64,000 bases of DNA from GCA-2794515 sp034436155 (lineage in GTDB: Bacteria; Chloroflexota; Anaerolineae; Aggregatilineales; Phototrophicaceae), in assembly GCA_034436155.1 (NCBI GenBank), contig DAOTVP010000041.1:28378-92377 (forward strand). Direction: 5' to 3'. The translations under genes were made by a program, and so were the position numbers. This document shows positions 16,406 to 25,135 of the stretch, piece after piece (position 1 is the first letter of the stretch; the number at the start of each line of letters is the position of its first letter). The notes beneath the pieces are model-generated. The model made no database searches. It had not been told where the DNA came from and was given only the letters and a program-made list of their open reading frames with translations.

Positions 16406-17155
16406 ATGCCATTCGATTTGAAACACGTAGAATACGATATTGAGGTGGGGTATATCGATGTGGTCTTGCCGACCGGACGGCGTTTACCCGCGTATTGGGC
16501 ATATCCCAAATTGGGGCAACGCTTCCCTGGCATTGTGTTGATTCATGACTGGTGGGGCTTGACGCAAGTCATCCGCCGAATGGCAGATCGCTTTGCCGAG
16601 ATGGGTTATTATGTCATCGCGCCCGATTTATTTGAGGGACAAACGGCGAATACACCACAATTGGCGATGGAGTTAGTCCAGACCTATCAAGAGAGCGCCT
16701 CGCAGGTGGTGAATGATGCTTTGCACGTCCTCGAAAATCATCACCGTTGTAACCGCAGTGTGGCGGCGGTTGGCGTGGGTATGGGGGGCAGTTTCGCATT
16801 CGAGGCGGCGATTACCGTCCCAGAAATTGAGGCGGCGGTGGCGTATGGCGGATTTCCGCAACGCTATTTAGGGCGTTTCAAAGATGCCCATGTGCCGATA
16901 TGCGCCTTTTATGGGGCTTATGAGCAACACATTCAACCCCAAGTCATTAAGCAATTGCGTGCCGAATTGTTGCAATCCACCACAAAAAACGGCTTGGCGC
17001 ATCAAATTCACATCGTCCCAAATCATGGACATGCCTTTTTTGATGATTTAGATAGCGAAGAAACACGTCATAAACATCGGCAAATCATGAGCGACACGTT
17101 TGAATTTTTAGAATTGTATCTGGAACGTCCCACACGCACAACAAAGGGCAAGTAG
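16406..17155 (+). CDS. Dienelactone hydrolase-like alpha/beta hydrolase, nucleophile missing
   Basis: A 249-residue protein with the dienelactone hydrolase layout: GIVLIHDWWGL (oxyanion loop), VIAPDLFEG, a nucleophile elbow and NHGHAFFDD with H209. In the family the elbow is GxCxGG; here it is G123-V-G-M-G-G128, so the catalytic Cys is replaced by Gly125. The acidic residue is also unclear (FYGAYEQHI where the family has GExD). The fold seems intact but catalysis by the usual route looks impossible. The start has GAGAGGATT directly ahead. It probably shares a transcript with the GNAT gene. Confidence 0.82.
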   Translation: MPFDLKHVEYDIEVGYIDVVLPTGRRLPAYWAYPKLGQRFPGIVLIHDWWGLTQVIRRMADRFAEMGYYVIAPDLFEGQTANTPQLAMELVQTYQESASQVVNDALHVLENHHRCNRSVAAVGVGMGGSFAFEAAITVPEIEAAVAYGGFPQRYLGRFKDAHVPICAFYGAYEQHIQPQVIKQLRAELLQSTTKNGLAHQIHIVPNHGHAFFDDLDSEETRHKHRQIMSDTFEFLELYLERPTRTTKGK

Positions 17156-17243
17156 GGACGCGATTAATCGCGTCCCACGCCATTACACCCCTAAAACTGG
17201 GCTTTGCATACTGGACGACTAGCCCGCAGGGCGTATGTCGCCC
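17155..17243. repeat. Palindromic elements after the hydrolase gene
   Basis: 17155-17176 is a perfect 22-base palindrome (arms GGGACGCGATT / AATCGCGTCCC) that starts on the last base of the stop codon. A degenerate partner follows at 17213-17243 (GGACGACTAGCCC...GGGCGTATGTCGCCC). Both belong to the dispersed family and separate convergent genes. Confidence 0.8.
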
Positions 17244-17264
17244 ACAAGGATATATCATGCTGAT

Positions 17265-17732
17265 TTACACCACTGGTTTCTCACGTTGGAATACCAGACG
17301 TGGTATCAAAATGCCCAATGTGAGCGCCATGAGAATTAAGCCTGTGCGAATTAATCCCACAACCGCTTCGTACAGTATCAATGTGCCTGTATCGGGCGTG
17401 CTATGCGTCAGGTTGATGAGCGATTGAATCGCCCCGTATGCCACCAAACCCGGTATCATCGGGATGCACCCCGAAATCGAGAAAATGGTGGATGGTGTTT
17501 TGTGTCTGCGCGAAAAATACAACGCCCAAAATCCGATGACCAACGCGCCGATGAAGGTCGCCGTCTCGATCGCCATGCCTGTAAAGAGCAACAATCGGCG
17601 TACCAAATGACCAAATCCGCCCGCCACCGCGCACCCAAACAGTGTTTTACGCGGGGCTTGGAATAAAATGGCAAACCCCACCGATACCAATGCCGACCAA
17701 AAGGCATCTTCGATGATTGTGAATAGCAACAT
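17265..17732 (-). CDS. Threonine/serine exporter, ThrE_2 (YjjB-like) subunit
   Basis: A 155-residue membrane protein with four or five spans, equivalent to the C-terminal half of ThrE (PF12821, YjjB-like). Recognisable parts are ALVSVGFAILFQAPRKTL, a short Arg-rich turn LVRRLLLFTG, and SGCIPMIPGLVAYGAIQSL near the middle of the last block. It works with the YjjP-like protein encoded two bases upstream to export threonine/serine, or succinate as reported for YjjPB. The open frame runs further upstream, but that part is antisense to the coding frame of the partner. The start is MLLFTIIEDAFW at 17732. Confidence 0.88.
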   Translation of the reverse strand: MLLFTIIEDAFWSALVSVGFAILFQAPRKTLFGCAVAGGFGHLVRRLLLFTGMAIETATFIGALVIGFWALYFSRRHKTPSTIFSISGCIPMIPGLVAYGAIQSLINLTHSTPDTGTLILYEAVVGLIRTGLILMALTLGILIPRLVFQREKPVV

Positions 17733-17734
17733 GC

Positions 17735-18550
17735 TTAAAATCCCCCTAAGTGTAACAGACTGTTGGCGAATACCACCCCTACAGCAATCCCCAGTGTGAT
17801 GAGAACACCGTTGATGGCGCGGGATATGCCTGTGGTGAAAAATCCCTGAAAAATATCTTGTGCCGAATTGACCAACGGCACACCAGGGACAAGTAACAAG
17901 ACCGATGCGGCTAATGCCAGATACGGATTTTCTCCCAAACCAAGCAATAACCCGACTGTGGCTAACATCTGCGCGATAAACGAAGTCGTGACCACGATAA
18001 TCATCATGTTCAAGTGGCGCTTTTGCATTTCTTGGCGGATGAACATCGCGCCAGACGAGGCGAAAAATGTCACGATAAACACCCACAAATCGCCACCGAT
18101 GAGCCGACTGAGTGCCGCGCATCCTAGTCCGACCATCAATACCACCACCCACCGATTATAAGTGTGTCCCATATCGGAGATGCGACGTAATTCTTGTCGT
18201 GTGACGATTCTATCGGCTTTGCCCTGAACAATCTGGTGGCTCAGTTGGTTCACTGCATCCAACACGCTAAAATTGACCCCCATCCGCACCACACGGCGCA
18301 CTTTGGTGCGAAATTCGACCCCGCTCACGGTGGTGGCGATGATGCCTTCGGGCAAAATGATGATGTCCATCCAATCACAACCCAATGCCGTGCCGATGCG
18401 GTGGATGGTCTCTTCGATACGGGCGGTATCTGCGCCATATTGGAGCAATAACTGACCCGCCCACATCGCCAATTTGATGACATCGGTCAATTCATCGTGG
18501 GGGAGGGCAGGTTTTTGAATGACCTCATGCGGTGAAAGGGGTATGTGCAT
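17735..18550 (-). CDS. Threonine/serine exporter, ThrE (YjjP-like) subunit
   Basis: A 271-residue protein matching the N-terminal half of ThrE (PF06738). A soluble part carries LLLQYGADTARIEETIHRIG and LPEGIIATT; five membrane spans follow, with LLLVPGVPLVNSAQDIF in the conserved amphipathic region. Its stop lies two bases before the start of the second subunit, so the exporter is split as in E. coli YjjP-YjjB and not fused as in Corynebacterium. I set the start at 18550 because GGCTGGAGAT lies directly ahead; a start at 18607 is possible but has no ribosome site. Confidence 0.88.
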   Translation of the reverse strand: MHIPLSPHEVIQKPALPHDELTDVIKLAMWAGQLLLQYGADTARIEETIHRIGTALGCDWMDIIILPEGIIATTVSGVEFRTKVRRVVRMGVNFSVLDAVNQLSHQIVQGKADRIVTRQELRRISDMGHTYNRWVVVLMVGLGCAALSRLIGGDLWVFIVTFFASSGAMFIRQEMQKRHLNMMIIVVTTSFIAQMLATVGLLLGLGENPYLALAASVLLLVPGVPLVNSAQDIFQGFFTTGISRAINGVLITLGIAVGVVFANSLLHLGGF

Positions 18551-18654
18551 ATCTCCAGCCTCGCGTATTTTTTCACAAACGGCTTGATTATACCCCTTTA
18601 TCCACATCCTGAGATAGTCATCATCTATCAGATGCTATCATATTTTTTCCATAA

Positions 18655-18688
18655 CAAAAAACACCCTACACTTGGCAGGGTGTTTTTT
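18655..18688 (-). terminator. Rho-independent terminator (after tRNA-Asn)
   Basis: Arms AAAAAACACCCT and AGGGTGTTTTTT (18656-18667 and 18677-18688) around a nine-base loop. T-runs flank both sides, so it can work in either direction. It lies 26 bases past the 3' end of tRNA-Asn. Confidence 0.9.
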
Positions 18689-18713
18689 AAGTGTATTCGA
18701 TTAAATTTTTTAT

Positions 18714-18785
18714 CTCCGCAACCTGGATTCGAACCAGGAACCCATCGGTTAACAGCCGATTGCTCTGCCGTTGAGCTATTGCGGA
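18714..18785 (-). tRNA. tRNA-Asn(GTT)
   Basis: A 72-base tRNA on the minus strand. Acceptor arms TCCGCAA (18779-18785) and TTGCGGA pair fully, with discriminator G. The anticodon loop CTGTTAA gives GTT (Asn), and the T loop is GGTTCGAATCC. CCA is not encoded. A terminator follows. Confidence 0.97.
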
Positions 18786-18836
18786 ACGACTGTTAAAATA
18801 GTATCAAACGACCCTTAAACTGTCAAGGTGTGAATA

Positions 18837-19997
18837 ATGACACAATCGCTAGAGATTCGCAAAGTCGAGACAAAACAAGATTTCCGCGCCTTTTTTAAGT
18901 TCCCGTGGACGTTGTATCGCAATGACCCCAATTGGGTGCCACCATTGCTCTCGATGCGCCGTGAATTATTGGATAAAGACCGTAACCCCTCGTGGGAATA
19001 TTTAGAAGGCGATTATTTTGTGGCGTGGCGGGGTGATGAGCCTGTCGGGACAATCACCGCCGTGATCAATCATCGTCATAATCAATTTCACAATGAAAAT
19101 ATCGCGTGGTTTGGATTTTTCGAGACGATAGACGACCCGCAAGTTGCCCATGCGTTGCTGAATACCGCTTACGAATGGGCAAAAGCCAAAGGTTGTAGCG
19201 CCATTCGCGGACCGCAGAGCTTCACCACACACGAAGAATGTGGTTTGTTGGTGGATGGATTCGAGCCACCCGTCATCCTCATGCCGTATAATCCGCCGTA
19301 TTATCAGGGGTTGGTCGAAAGTGCGGGATTCTATAAGGTGATGGATGTCCACAGTTTTTATTATGACCACACCCCCGAAGAACATGAGCAATTTGGTAAC
19401 GCCAAACGCATCGAAAAAATCAGCGCCCGCATCATGCGCCAAAATAATGCCCGTGTGCGGACATTCAACAACAAACGCCGTAAACAAGATTTTCAGTTGT
19501 TCAAAGAATTATATAACACGGCGTGGATTGCCAATTGGGGTTTTACACCCATGACGGATAGAGAATTAGACGGTCTCATCAAAAGTCTGGGCATGTTTTT
19601 AGACCCGCGTACCGCGTGGTTTGTCGAAGTGAATGAAGAACCTGTCGGCTTTATGCTGGCGGTGCAAGATTTGAACATGATCCTCAAACGGGCGAATGCG
19701 CGACCGGGTACGCCCGAATTCATCACCCTGATGAAAGCGTTATGGCATTGGAAAATCCGCCCCAAAGTCGATCGGATGCGCGTGCCATTGATGGGGATTA
19801 AACCCGAATATCGCAACAAGGGCTTAGACGTGTTGATGTATGCCGAATTACGCAATGTCCTCAGTGACCCCAAAATGCCGTATCGTGCGCTCGATTGTGG
19901 GTGGATTTTAGAGACGAATCAAGACATGGCTGGCACACTTTTGAGCGTGGGAATGCGGATTTATAAGACGCATCGGTTTTACGAAAAGGCGATTTAA
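18837..19997 (+). CDS. YghO-like N-acetyltransferase family protein
   Basis: A 386-residue cytoplasmic protein of the YghO-like group. It opens with a segment typical of that group, FRAFFKFPWTLYRNDPNWVP, then has a GNAT-like domain (GDEPVGTITAVINHRHNQFH, GFFETIDDP), a middle region with PYNPPYYQGLVESAGF and a C-terminal GNAT-like part ending ETNQDMAGTLLSVGMRIYKT. Members lie near lipid or sphingolipid genes in some bacteria, but no substrate is proven. The start has AAGGTGTG seven bases ahead. It overlaps tadA by four bases at the 3' ends. Confidence 0.82.
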   Translation: MTQSLEIRKVETKQDFRAFFKFPWTLYRNDPNWVPPLLSMRRELLDKDRNPSWEYLEGDYFVAWRGDEPVGTITAVINHRHNQFHNENIAWFGFFETIDDPQVAHALLNTAYEWAKAKGCSAIRGPQSFTTHEECGLLVDGFEPPVILMPYNPPYYQGLVESAGFYKVMDVHSFYYDHTPEEHEQFGNAKRIEKISARIMRQNNARVRTFNNKRRKQDFQLFKELYNTAWIANWGFTPMTDRELDGLIKSLGMFLDPRTAWFVEVNEEPVGFMLAVQDLNMILKRANARPGTPEFITLMKALWHWKIRPKVDRMRVPLMGIKPEYRNKGLDVLMYAELRNVLSDPKMPYRALDCGWILETNQDMAGTLLSVGMRIYKTHRFYEKAI

Positions 19998-20452
19998 CCG
20001 CGCAACCCCTTAAAAAACTGATTCAGCAAGTCGGCGCATTCATCGGCATATAACCCCACATCTACATCGACCGAATGGGTCATTTTGGGATGACGGAGCA
20101 AGTCGGTGATGCTACCCGCGCACCCCGCTTTGAGGTCTATCGCGCCATAGACCACGCGGGCGATTCGGGCTTGGATGATTGCCCCCGCGCACATGCAACA
20201 TGGCTCTAAGGTGCAATACAGCGTTGCGCCATGCAGTTGCCAATCGCCCAGAAATGCCGATGCTTTTCGCATGGCGACAATTTCGGCGTGGGCAGATGGG
20301 TCGTTGTGCAATTCGCGCTCATTGTGTCCGCGCCCGATGATTTTGCCGTCATGGACGATAATCGCGCCAACAGGAATATCGCCATGCGCGGGTGCGAGCA
20401 TGGCTTCTTCGATGGCGAGGCGCATAAAGTGTTCGTCCTGAGATGGAGGCAT
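19994..20452 (-). CDS. tadA: tRNA-specific adenosine deaminase
   Basis: A 152-residue zinc deaminase that converts the wobble adenosine of tRNA-Arg(ACG) to inosine. The zinc-binding and catalytic motif is HAE in DPSAHAEIVAM (general acid Glu), with PCCMCAGAI supplying two cysteine ligands. Length is normal and the helix QARIARVVYGAIDLKAG follows as in the family. Its ATG overlaps the stop of the upstream gene by one base, so the two are translationally coupled. Confidence 0.93.
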   Translation of the reverse strand: MPPSQDEHFMRLAIEEAMLAPAHGDIPVGAIIVHDGKIIGRGHNERELHNDPSAHAEIVAMRKASAFLGDWQLHGATLYCTLEPCCMCAGAIIQARIARVVYGAIDLKAGCAGSITDLLRHPKMTHSVDVDVGLYADECADLLNQFFKGLRG

Positions 20453-20862
20453 TAAAACAGGCTCAATTGGGTGGGTTTGTCTTTTGCTTGTTTTGCCTTG
20501 TGTTCGGCGATGGCTTCGGGATCGGTGATAGGTTGCCCTTCTTCATCGTGCGGGGTCATGACGATGTTCACACACGATGGACATTGACATTCCAACGGGT
20601 GTGCCACAGGCATGGACGTATTCACAACGGGCGCTTCGGCGATGATCTCGTCTAAGATGTCGAGATTCGGCACAAAATCATCCGCCACATCATCAATGTG
20701 CATGGTGGCGATTAATTCGAGTTGGCGCAATTCATCATCGCCAAATCCGACTTGACCCATGACAATTTTGAGCGAGTTGATATTTTTCGCGTTATTTTCG
20801 CGGATGGTATGTTTATATTGTTCGCGCAGACACGCACGCCATTCATTATCAAAGACAGACAT
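20452..20862 (-). CDS. Hypothetical protein with Cys cluster, upstream of tadA
   Basis: A 136-residue acidic protein that I do not recognise. The N-terminal half is helical and polar (MSVFDNEWRACLREQYKHT). The C-terminal half has HPLECQCPSCVNIVM, a possible partial metal site, and an unusual tail ending QLSLF, reminiscent of peptides that bind the beta clamp (QLSLF matches the QLxLF consensus). I chose the start at 20862 because AGAGGATG lies in front; upstream codons lack this. Coupled to tadA by a one-base overlap. Confidence 0.65.
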   Translation of the reverse strand: MSVFDNEWRACLREQYKHTIRENNAKNINSLKIVMGQVGFGDDELRQLELIATMHIDDVADDFVPNLDILDEIIAEAPVVNTSMPVAHPLECQCPSCVNIVMTPHDEEGQPITDPEAIAEHKAKQAKDKPTQLSLF

Positions 20863-20954
20863 TGTGTACATCCTCTGAAATTGGTTGTTGATTGTATTGT
20901 AACGGCATTTTTCAATATTGGGCAAGTGGTTATAGGGGATGGTTTTTGGGTTTA

Positions 20955-21046
20955 GGGCGGATATACGCTACGCTAATCCGCCCGTACAATCTAAGAAATT
21001 ATTGCTTCTGTACGGGACGATTAGCGCGAAGCGCGTATATCGTCCC
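20955..21046. repeat. Paired palindromic elements with shared linker
   Basis: The hairpins 20955-20983 (GGGCGGATATACGC...GCTAATCCGCCC) and 21014-21046 (GGGACGATTAGCGCG...TATATCGTCCC) are in inverted orientation around a 30-base linker that starts and ends with GTAC. The linker contains the reverse complement of the 22-base segment seen at 9873-9894. It lies between a divergent-strand promoter region and the M1 peptidase 3' end. Confidence 0.9.
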
Positions 21047-21058
21047 TACAAAACAACA

Positions 21059-22774
21059 TTATGATTGAAAATCCCGCGCAAATAAATCCATTTGCGGAAT
21101 ATCGGGTATATTGTGTTGATACAACCACCCATCAAAAAATGCGTCTAAGTCTTGACCACTGACGGCTTCTGCGATGCCGATAAAATCATCGGTGGTGGCG
21201 TGGCTATCATTAAATTGTGCCACATAGGTACGGAGCGTCTCGAAGAACGCATCATCGCCAATTTCTAGGCGCAAAGCATGAAGGGTTAATGCCCCGCGTT
21301 GATACACTTGATCCGCGAATAAATTATTCGCGCCAGGATCGCCTATCAACACATCGGGATTCAAGCCCCATTCATCGGCGATTTCTTGTAAATCGAGCAT
21401 GATCATGAATTGATACACCCCGCGCAAATTGATGTCGCCACCCTGAAATGGGGCAGAAGTGATGAGCGTGAGCAAATCTGAGTCGCGGATCGTGCTTGTG
21501 CCAACATTGGCGGTCAATTTTTCGATTTGTTTGGCGCTGAGTATGTCACCAAGCAATAGGGTGATTGCCTCTTGTGCCTGTTGTTGTGATAATTCCACCC
21601 CTGTGAGTGGTATCTGATTTAGAAAATCGGCTAAATCGGCACGAGTGATATAAAATACTTGATTCGTATCGACCATGCCCGCATACATATCACGAATGCC
21701 CTCATCCAATGCCTGTGCGCCTTGCGAATGTTCAATCCATAGCATTTCGGCATAAGTAGCGAAGCCCTCGTTAAGCCAAATGTATTGCCATAACGCGGGG
21801 CTGACCGCATTGCCAAACCACTGATGTGCCAATTCATGTGCGATAACGCTTTCAGTGGTGAAGGCACTCCCAAATGTGGATAGTGTTTGCGTTTCGAGCG
21901 CGAATCCGACCCGAAGATTATGCACCACCGAGCCGTACACTTCAAATGGGTAGGGTCCGAAGACCGTCTCGAAAAAATCGATCATATCGGCTTGGAGCGG
22001 AAAACTTTCGAGCGCCGCATCATCCACGCCAACGGCGAAATAATTGCGAATCGGGATGCCGTTTTGCGTTTCATCGGTCACGATGTAAAAATTGCCGATG
22101 GCGACCGTCGTCAGATAACTGCTCATCAATTCAGGCGATGACCAGCAAAATGTGGTGCGACCATTTTCGGTGATGGCGCTCTCTTGTGTGCCATTCGCGC
22201 CAACGATATACCCCTCATCTACCGTGACACAATAACGATAGGTGGCTTTATCTGATGGATGTTCATTGACAGGATACCAGCCCGATGCGCCACTGGGTTC
22301 ACCTGCGACTACCACCCCGCCGTCATAAAAATACCAACTGCCTAAGCGGTCTATGTTGGATGCGCTGGCGTAATGCACCATCACCGTGAACGGCGTGTTT
22401 TCTGGGATGATATTTTCGGGCGTGATAATCAATTCGTTATCGGCTTGGGTAAAATCGGCGCGGGCATCATCCACCAGAAGCGTGTGGATGGTCAAATCGG
22501 TGAAGTCAAAATTGAATTGACCAAGTGCTTGGGTGCTGATGGCGTTAATTGTCACCACACCCGAAATGTGTTGATTTTTCATATCCACATCGAGCGCGAT
22601 GTCGTAAGATAATACATCATATCCGCCATTGCCCATCTTGGGGAAATAAGGATCGCCGATGCCTTCTGCGCCGATGAACGTATCATCGGGGGCGTTATTG
22701 CCCTGTGCCATGACCAGAATGGGGATGAGCGTGATGAGATTGAGCAATAGCAGATACATCAAAAATTTTTTCAT
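21059..22774 (-). CDS. M1 family metallopeptidase, secreted
   Basis: A 571-residue zinc aminopeptidase with a Sec signal peptide (MKKFLMYLLLLNLITLIPIL, cleavage near VMAQ). After a beta-rich N-terminal domain come the zinc site HELAHQWFGN and the third ligand in WLNEGFATYAEM. The exopeptidase GxMEN motif is not clean (GFALETQT occupies its place), which is common in distant members. The C-terminal helical domain is short and ends in FDGWLYQHNIPDIPQ. It would cleave peptides outside the membrane. AAGGA lies ten bases before the ATG. Confidence 0.88.
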   Translation of the reverse strand: MKKFLMYLLLLNLITLIPILVMAQGNNAPDDTFIGAEGIGDPYFPKMGNGGYDVLSYDIALDVDMKNQHISGVVTINAISTQALGQFNFDFTDLTIHTLLVDDARADFTQADNELIITPENIIPENTPFTVMVHYASASNIDRLGSWYFYDGGVVVAGEPSGASGWYPVNEHPSDKATYRYCVTVDEGYIVGANGTQESAITENGRTTFCWSSPELMSSYLTTVAIGNFYIVTDETQNGIPIRNYFAVGVDDAALESFPLQADMIDFFETVFGPYPFEVYGSVVHNLRVGFALETQTLSTFGSAFTTESVIAHELAHQWFGNAVSPALWQYIWLNEGFATYAEMLWIEHSQGAQALDEGIRDMYAGMVDTNQVFYITRADLADFLNQIPLTGVELSQQQAQEAITLLLGDILSAKQIEKLTANVGTSTIRDSDLLTLITSAPFQGGDINLRGVYQFMIMLDLQEIADEWGLNPDVLIGDPGANNLFADQVYQRGALTLHALRLEIGDDAFFETLRTYVAQFNDSHATTDDFIGIAEAVSGQDLDAFFDGWLYQHNIPDIPQMDLFARDFQS

Positions 22775-22809
22775 CGTAGGGTGTCCTTCATGGTTTTATC
22801 CAGATAGCT

Positions 22810-23958
22810 CTATGATAGGCGGAATTTGTCTAAAATGTGCAAAATTTCTTTGCCATAGGTATGCGCCCGCAATTCGCTAATGCCTTTAATGGCTTTCAGT
22901 TCGGTCATATTCTGTGGGGGATTTTGTGCCAATTCTAACAACACATGCTTGCTCAAGATGGCGCGTGCTTCGATGCCTTGTTGTTGGGCGCGGTCTTTGC
23001 GCCAGGTATGCAAGGCGGCGTAACGGTCTGCAACCAAGTTTTCCATGCCCCGTAATTCGGGCGGTGGTGGCAGTGATTGCGCCGCGTACCCTTTTTTGAT
23101 GGCGTTGAGAATGGCTTTGGCGTACCGTTTGCGTTGTTTATAGGTTAGGATGTGCGATTTTTCGAGTTGGATGAGCGATGTCGGGCTGGCTTGTGCGAGC
23201 GCGATGAGTTGTTGGTTAGTGATGATTTGCAAAGGTGGCGAATTTTTGCTCTGCGCCAATTCATCACGCATGACATACAATTCGCTCAGAATCGCCAATT
23301 CGCGCCACGATAAGTTATGCGGTTCGGCGATATTCCAGAAGGTGCTGGGGTCGAATTGCTTCACTGCCGATGGTGCGAGTTTGGTCAACGCCTCAAATGC
23401 CCGTTCCGCATCGGCTAATCGGCGCAGACTTTTGAGGCGCACATGTAAAATGTCGCGCAGGTGGGGTAGATAATGTGAATCCATCTGGGCGTAAATGAGG
23501 CTATCTTGGGGTAGGGGACGTACCCCCCAATTATCCAACTGATGCCGTTTATCAATTTCTATGCCTAAAAACATCTTGAGCAGGTGATTCAAGCCAAACG
23601 GGTGAATATTGCACATTTTAGCGGCGAGCATGGTATCGAATAGGTGATGAAATTCAAAACCAAAATCGCGCTTGAGTGTGACAATATCATATTCCGCGCC
23701 ATGCAAGACTTTTTCGATTTTTGTATCGGCGAAAATCGCGCTGAGTGGTGCGAGCGTATCAATCTCAAACGGGTCGATGATGTAATCGTGCGTGCGGGTC
23801 GAAATTTGGATGAGGCAGACCCGTTCTTGATAGGCGTGTAAACTGTTCGATTCGCTATCTACGCCAATCAACGGCTCATCGGCTAATTTGTGCGCCAACT
23901 CAACTAATGCCGTATCGGTTTTGATGAGCGTGGCGGGTGGGAATGGAAATTTGGGCAT
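22810..23958 (-). CDS. rnd: Ribonuclease D
   Basis: A 382-residue 3'-5' exoribonuclease for tRNA and other RNA ends. The DEDD nuclease domain begins with GVDSESNSLHAYQERVCLIQ (D34, E36), then VLHGAEYDIVTLKRDFG and a YAQMDSHYLPHL block with the last Tyr/Asp. Two helical domains follow, the first around RELAILSELYVMRDELA and the second near ILSKHVLLELAQNPP, corresponding to the HRDC repeats of RNase D. The start lies six bases past the corA stop, so corA and rnd form an operon. Confidence 0.9.
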   Translation of the reverse strand: MPKFPFPPATLIKTDTALVELAHKLADEPLIGVDSESNSLHAYQERVCLIQISTRTHDYIIDPFEIDTLAPLSAIFADTKIEKVLHGAEYDIVTLKRDFGFEFHHLFDTMLAAKMCNIHPFGLNHLLKMFLGIEIDKRHQLDNWGVRPLPQDSLIYAQMDSHYLPHLRDILHVRLKSLRRLADAERAFEALTKLAPSAVKQFDPSTFWNIAEPHNLSWRELAILSELYVMRDELAQSKNSPPLQIITNQQLIALAQASPTSLIQLEKSHILTYKQRKRYAKAILNAIKKGYAAQSLPPPPELRGMENLVADRYAALHTWRKDRAQQQGIEARAILSKHVLLELAQNPPQNMTELKAIKGISELRAHTYGKEILHILDKFRLS

Positions 23959-23964
23959 TCTGTA

Positions 23965-24882
23965 TCAAATCCAATTACGAAACCGAAAGAATGTGAGCAT
24001 CCCAACCGCCGTCAGAAACATGGATGCTGATACCCAAAAAAATGCCTCTGGATGTTCTTGCAGGGGTAAATCAATATTCATGCCATAAATACTCGAAATG
24101 AGCGTGAGCGGGAGCATAATGACCGAAATAACCGTCAATACACGGATGACCTCATTCACGCGATGATTCGCCAATATGTTCACTGTATCGGCGAGGCTGA
24201 CGATGATTTCTGAATCTTCATCTATCATATCACGGGCTTTTTCGATATGGTCTACGATGTCGCCGAAATATTGGTCGGAATCTTCGGGCAAAATCGGGTG
24301 GTCTAAATTGGCGATGCGGTTCAAAATGGGGACTTGTTGGCGGATAATCCGCCGTAGGGCGATGATGTCTCGGCGCACAAGGGCGATTTCACGGATGACA
24401 TTTTGTGAGTTTCTGCTAAAGATGATTTCCTCAATGCCGTGAATATTGTGGTCAACTTTGCGTAGAATGGGGAATAGATAATCGACCAACCCATCGATGA
24501 TTTGATACAGCGTGTTTTCAGTATTTTTGCCTAATAATTTGTCGAGTGTGGCGGGGTCGGAATGACACCGGTCTATCATATGGACGAGTGGTTTGAGTGA
24601 GCCATCGTGAATGGTGATAATGGCGTTTTTCATCACCAAAAAATTGACCTCACGCGAGCGCGTGAGGCGTTCTTTGGCATCCCATAACGGAAAATGCAGG
24701 ACGATGAAAATATACTCGGCTTCCACGTCCAATTTGGGGCGTTCATTGGGCGAGAGCATGTCTTCAATATTGAGTGGATGCACAAACGGGTAAAGGGTAC
24801 TGATGGCTTTGATTTCTTCGGGGATGGGGTTGCGAATATCGAGCCATTTAATGTGTTTATGTGCGATTGTCTTGAGCGTCAT
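23965..24882 (-). CDS. corA: CorA family magnesium/divalent cation transporter
   Basis: A 305-residue CorA channel. The long cytoplasmic domain is rich in helices and acidic residues; two membrane spans lie at the very C-terminus, the first ending in the defining GMN motif (SIYGMNIDLP). The family imports Mg2+ (some members export Zn2+ or carry Co2+). I set the start at MTLKTIAHK (24882), ten bases behind AAGGTGG. It is followed by rnd after six bases. The loop after GMN is LPLQEHPEAF, acidic as expected. Confidence 0.93.
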   Translation of the reverse strand: MTLKTIAHKHIKWLDIRNPIPEEIKAISTLYPFVHPLNIEDMLSPNERPKLDVEAEYIFIVLHFPLWDAKERLTRSREVNFLVMKNAIITIHDGSLKPLVHMIDRCHSDPATLDKLLGKNTENTLYQIIDGLVDYLFPILRKVDHNIHGIEEIIFSRNSQNVIREIALVRRDIIALRRIIRQQVPILNRIANLDHPILPEDSDQYFGDIVDHIEKARDMIDEDSEIIVSLADTVNILANHRVNEVIRVLTVISVIMLPLTLISSIYGMNIDLPLQEHPEAFFWVSASMFLTAVGMLTFFRFRNWI

Positions 24883-24968
24883 AAAACAAGACACCACCTT
24901 CTAATGGATGATTGGGCAGAAAAATCATTTTTATTGTGGCATATTCATGATTTTCTAGCAAATCCTTT

Positions 24969-24997
24969 TTGACACACCCTATCGCTTGTGATATATT
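24969..24997 (+). promoter_or_regulatory. Consensus sigma-70 promoter for the cytochrome bc operon
   Basis: TTGACA (24969-24974), a 17-base spacer and TATATT (24992-24997). It lies 135 bases ahead of the Rieske start codon and is the best promoter match in the window. Confidence 0.8.
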
Positions 24998-25135
24998 TAA
25001 CAGGCAAACCGCCAAGTTAGAACATCAAAAATTGGTTTACTTGGATATTTGTCATTGTATGTGTGTTTTGGTTATTATTGATGTTAAGTGCAATTACGAA
25101 ACACCCTGAACAACAAGCATTTTGTGGAGGATGGC

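Noticed and set aside
17733..18152. Upstream part of the frame that contains the YjjB-like gene
   Set aside because: It is rich in His, Arg and Trp and overlaps the YjjP-like coding frame; only the part after 17732 shows ThrE similarity.
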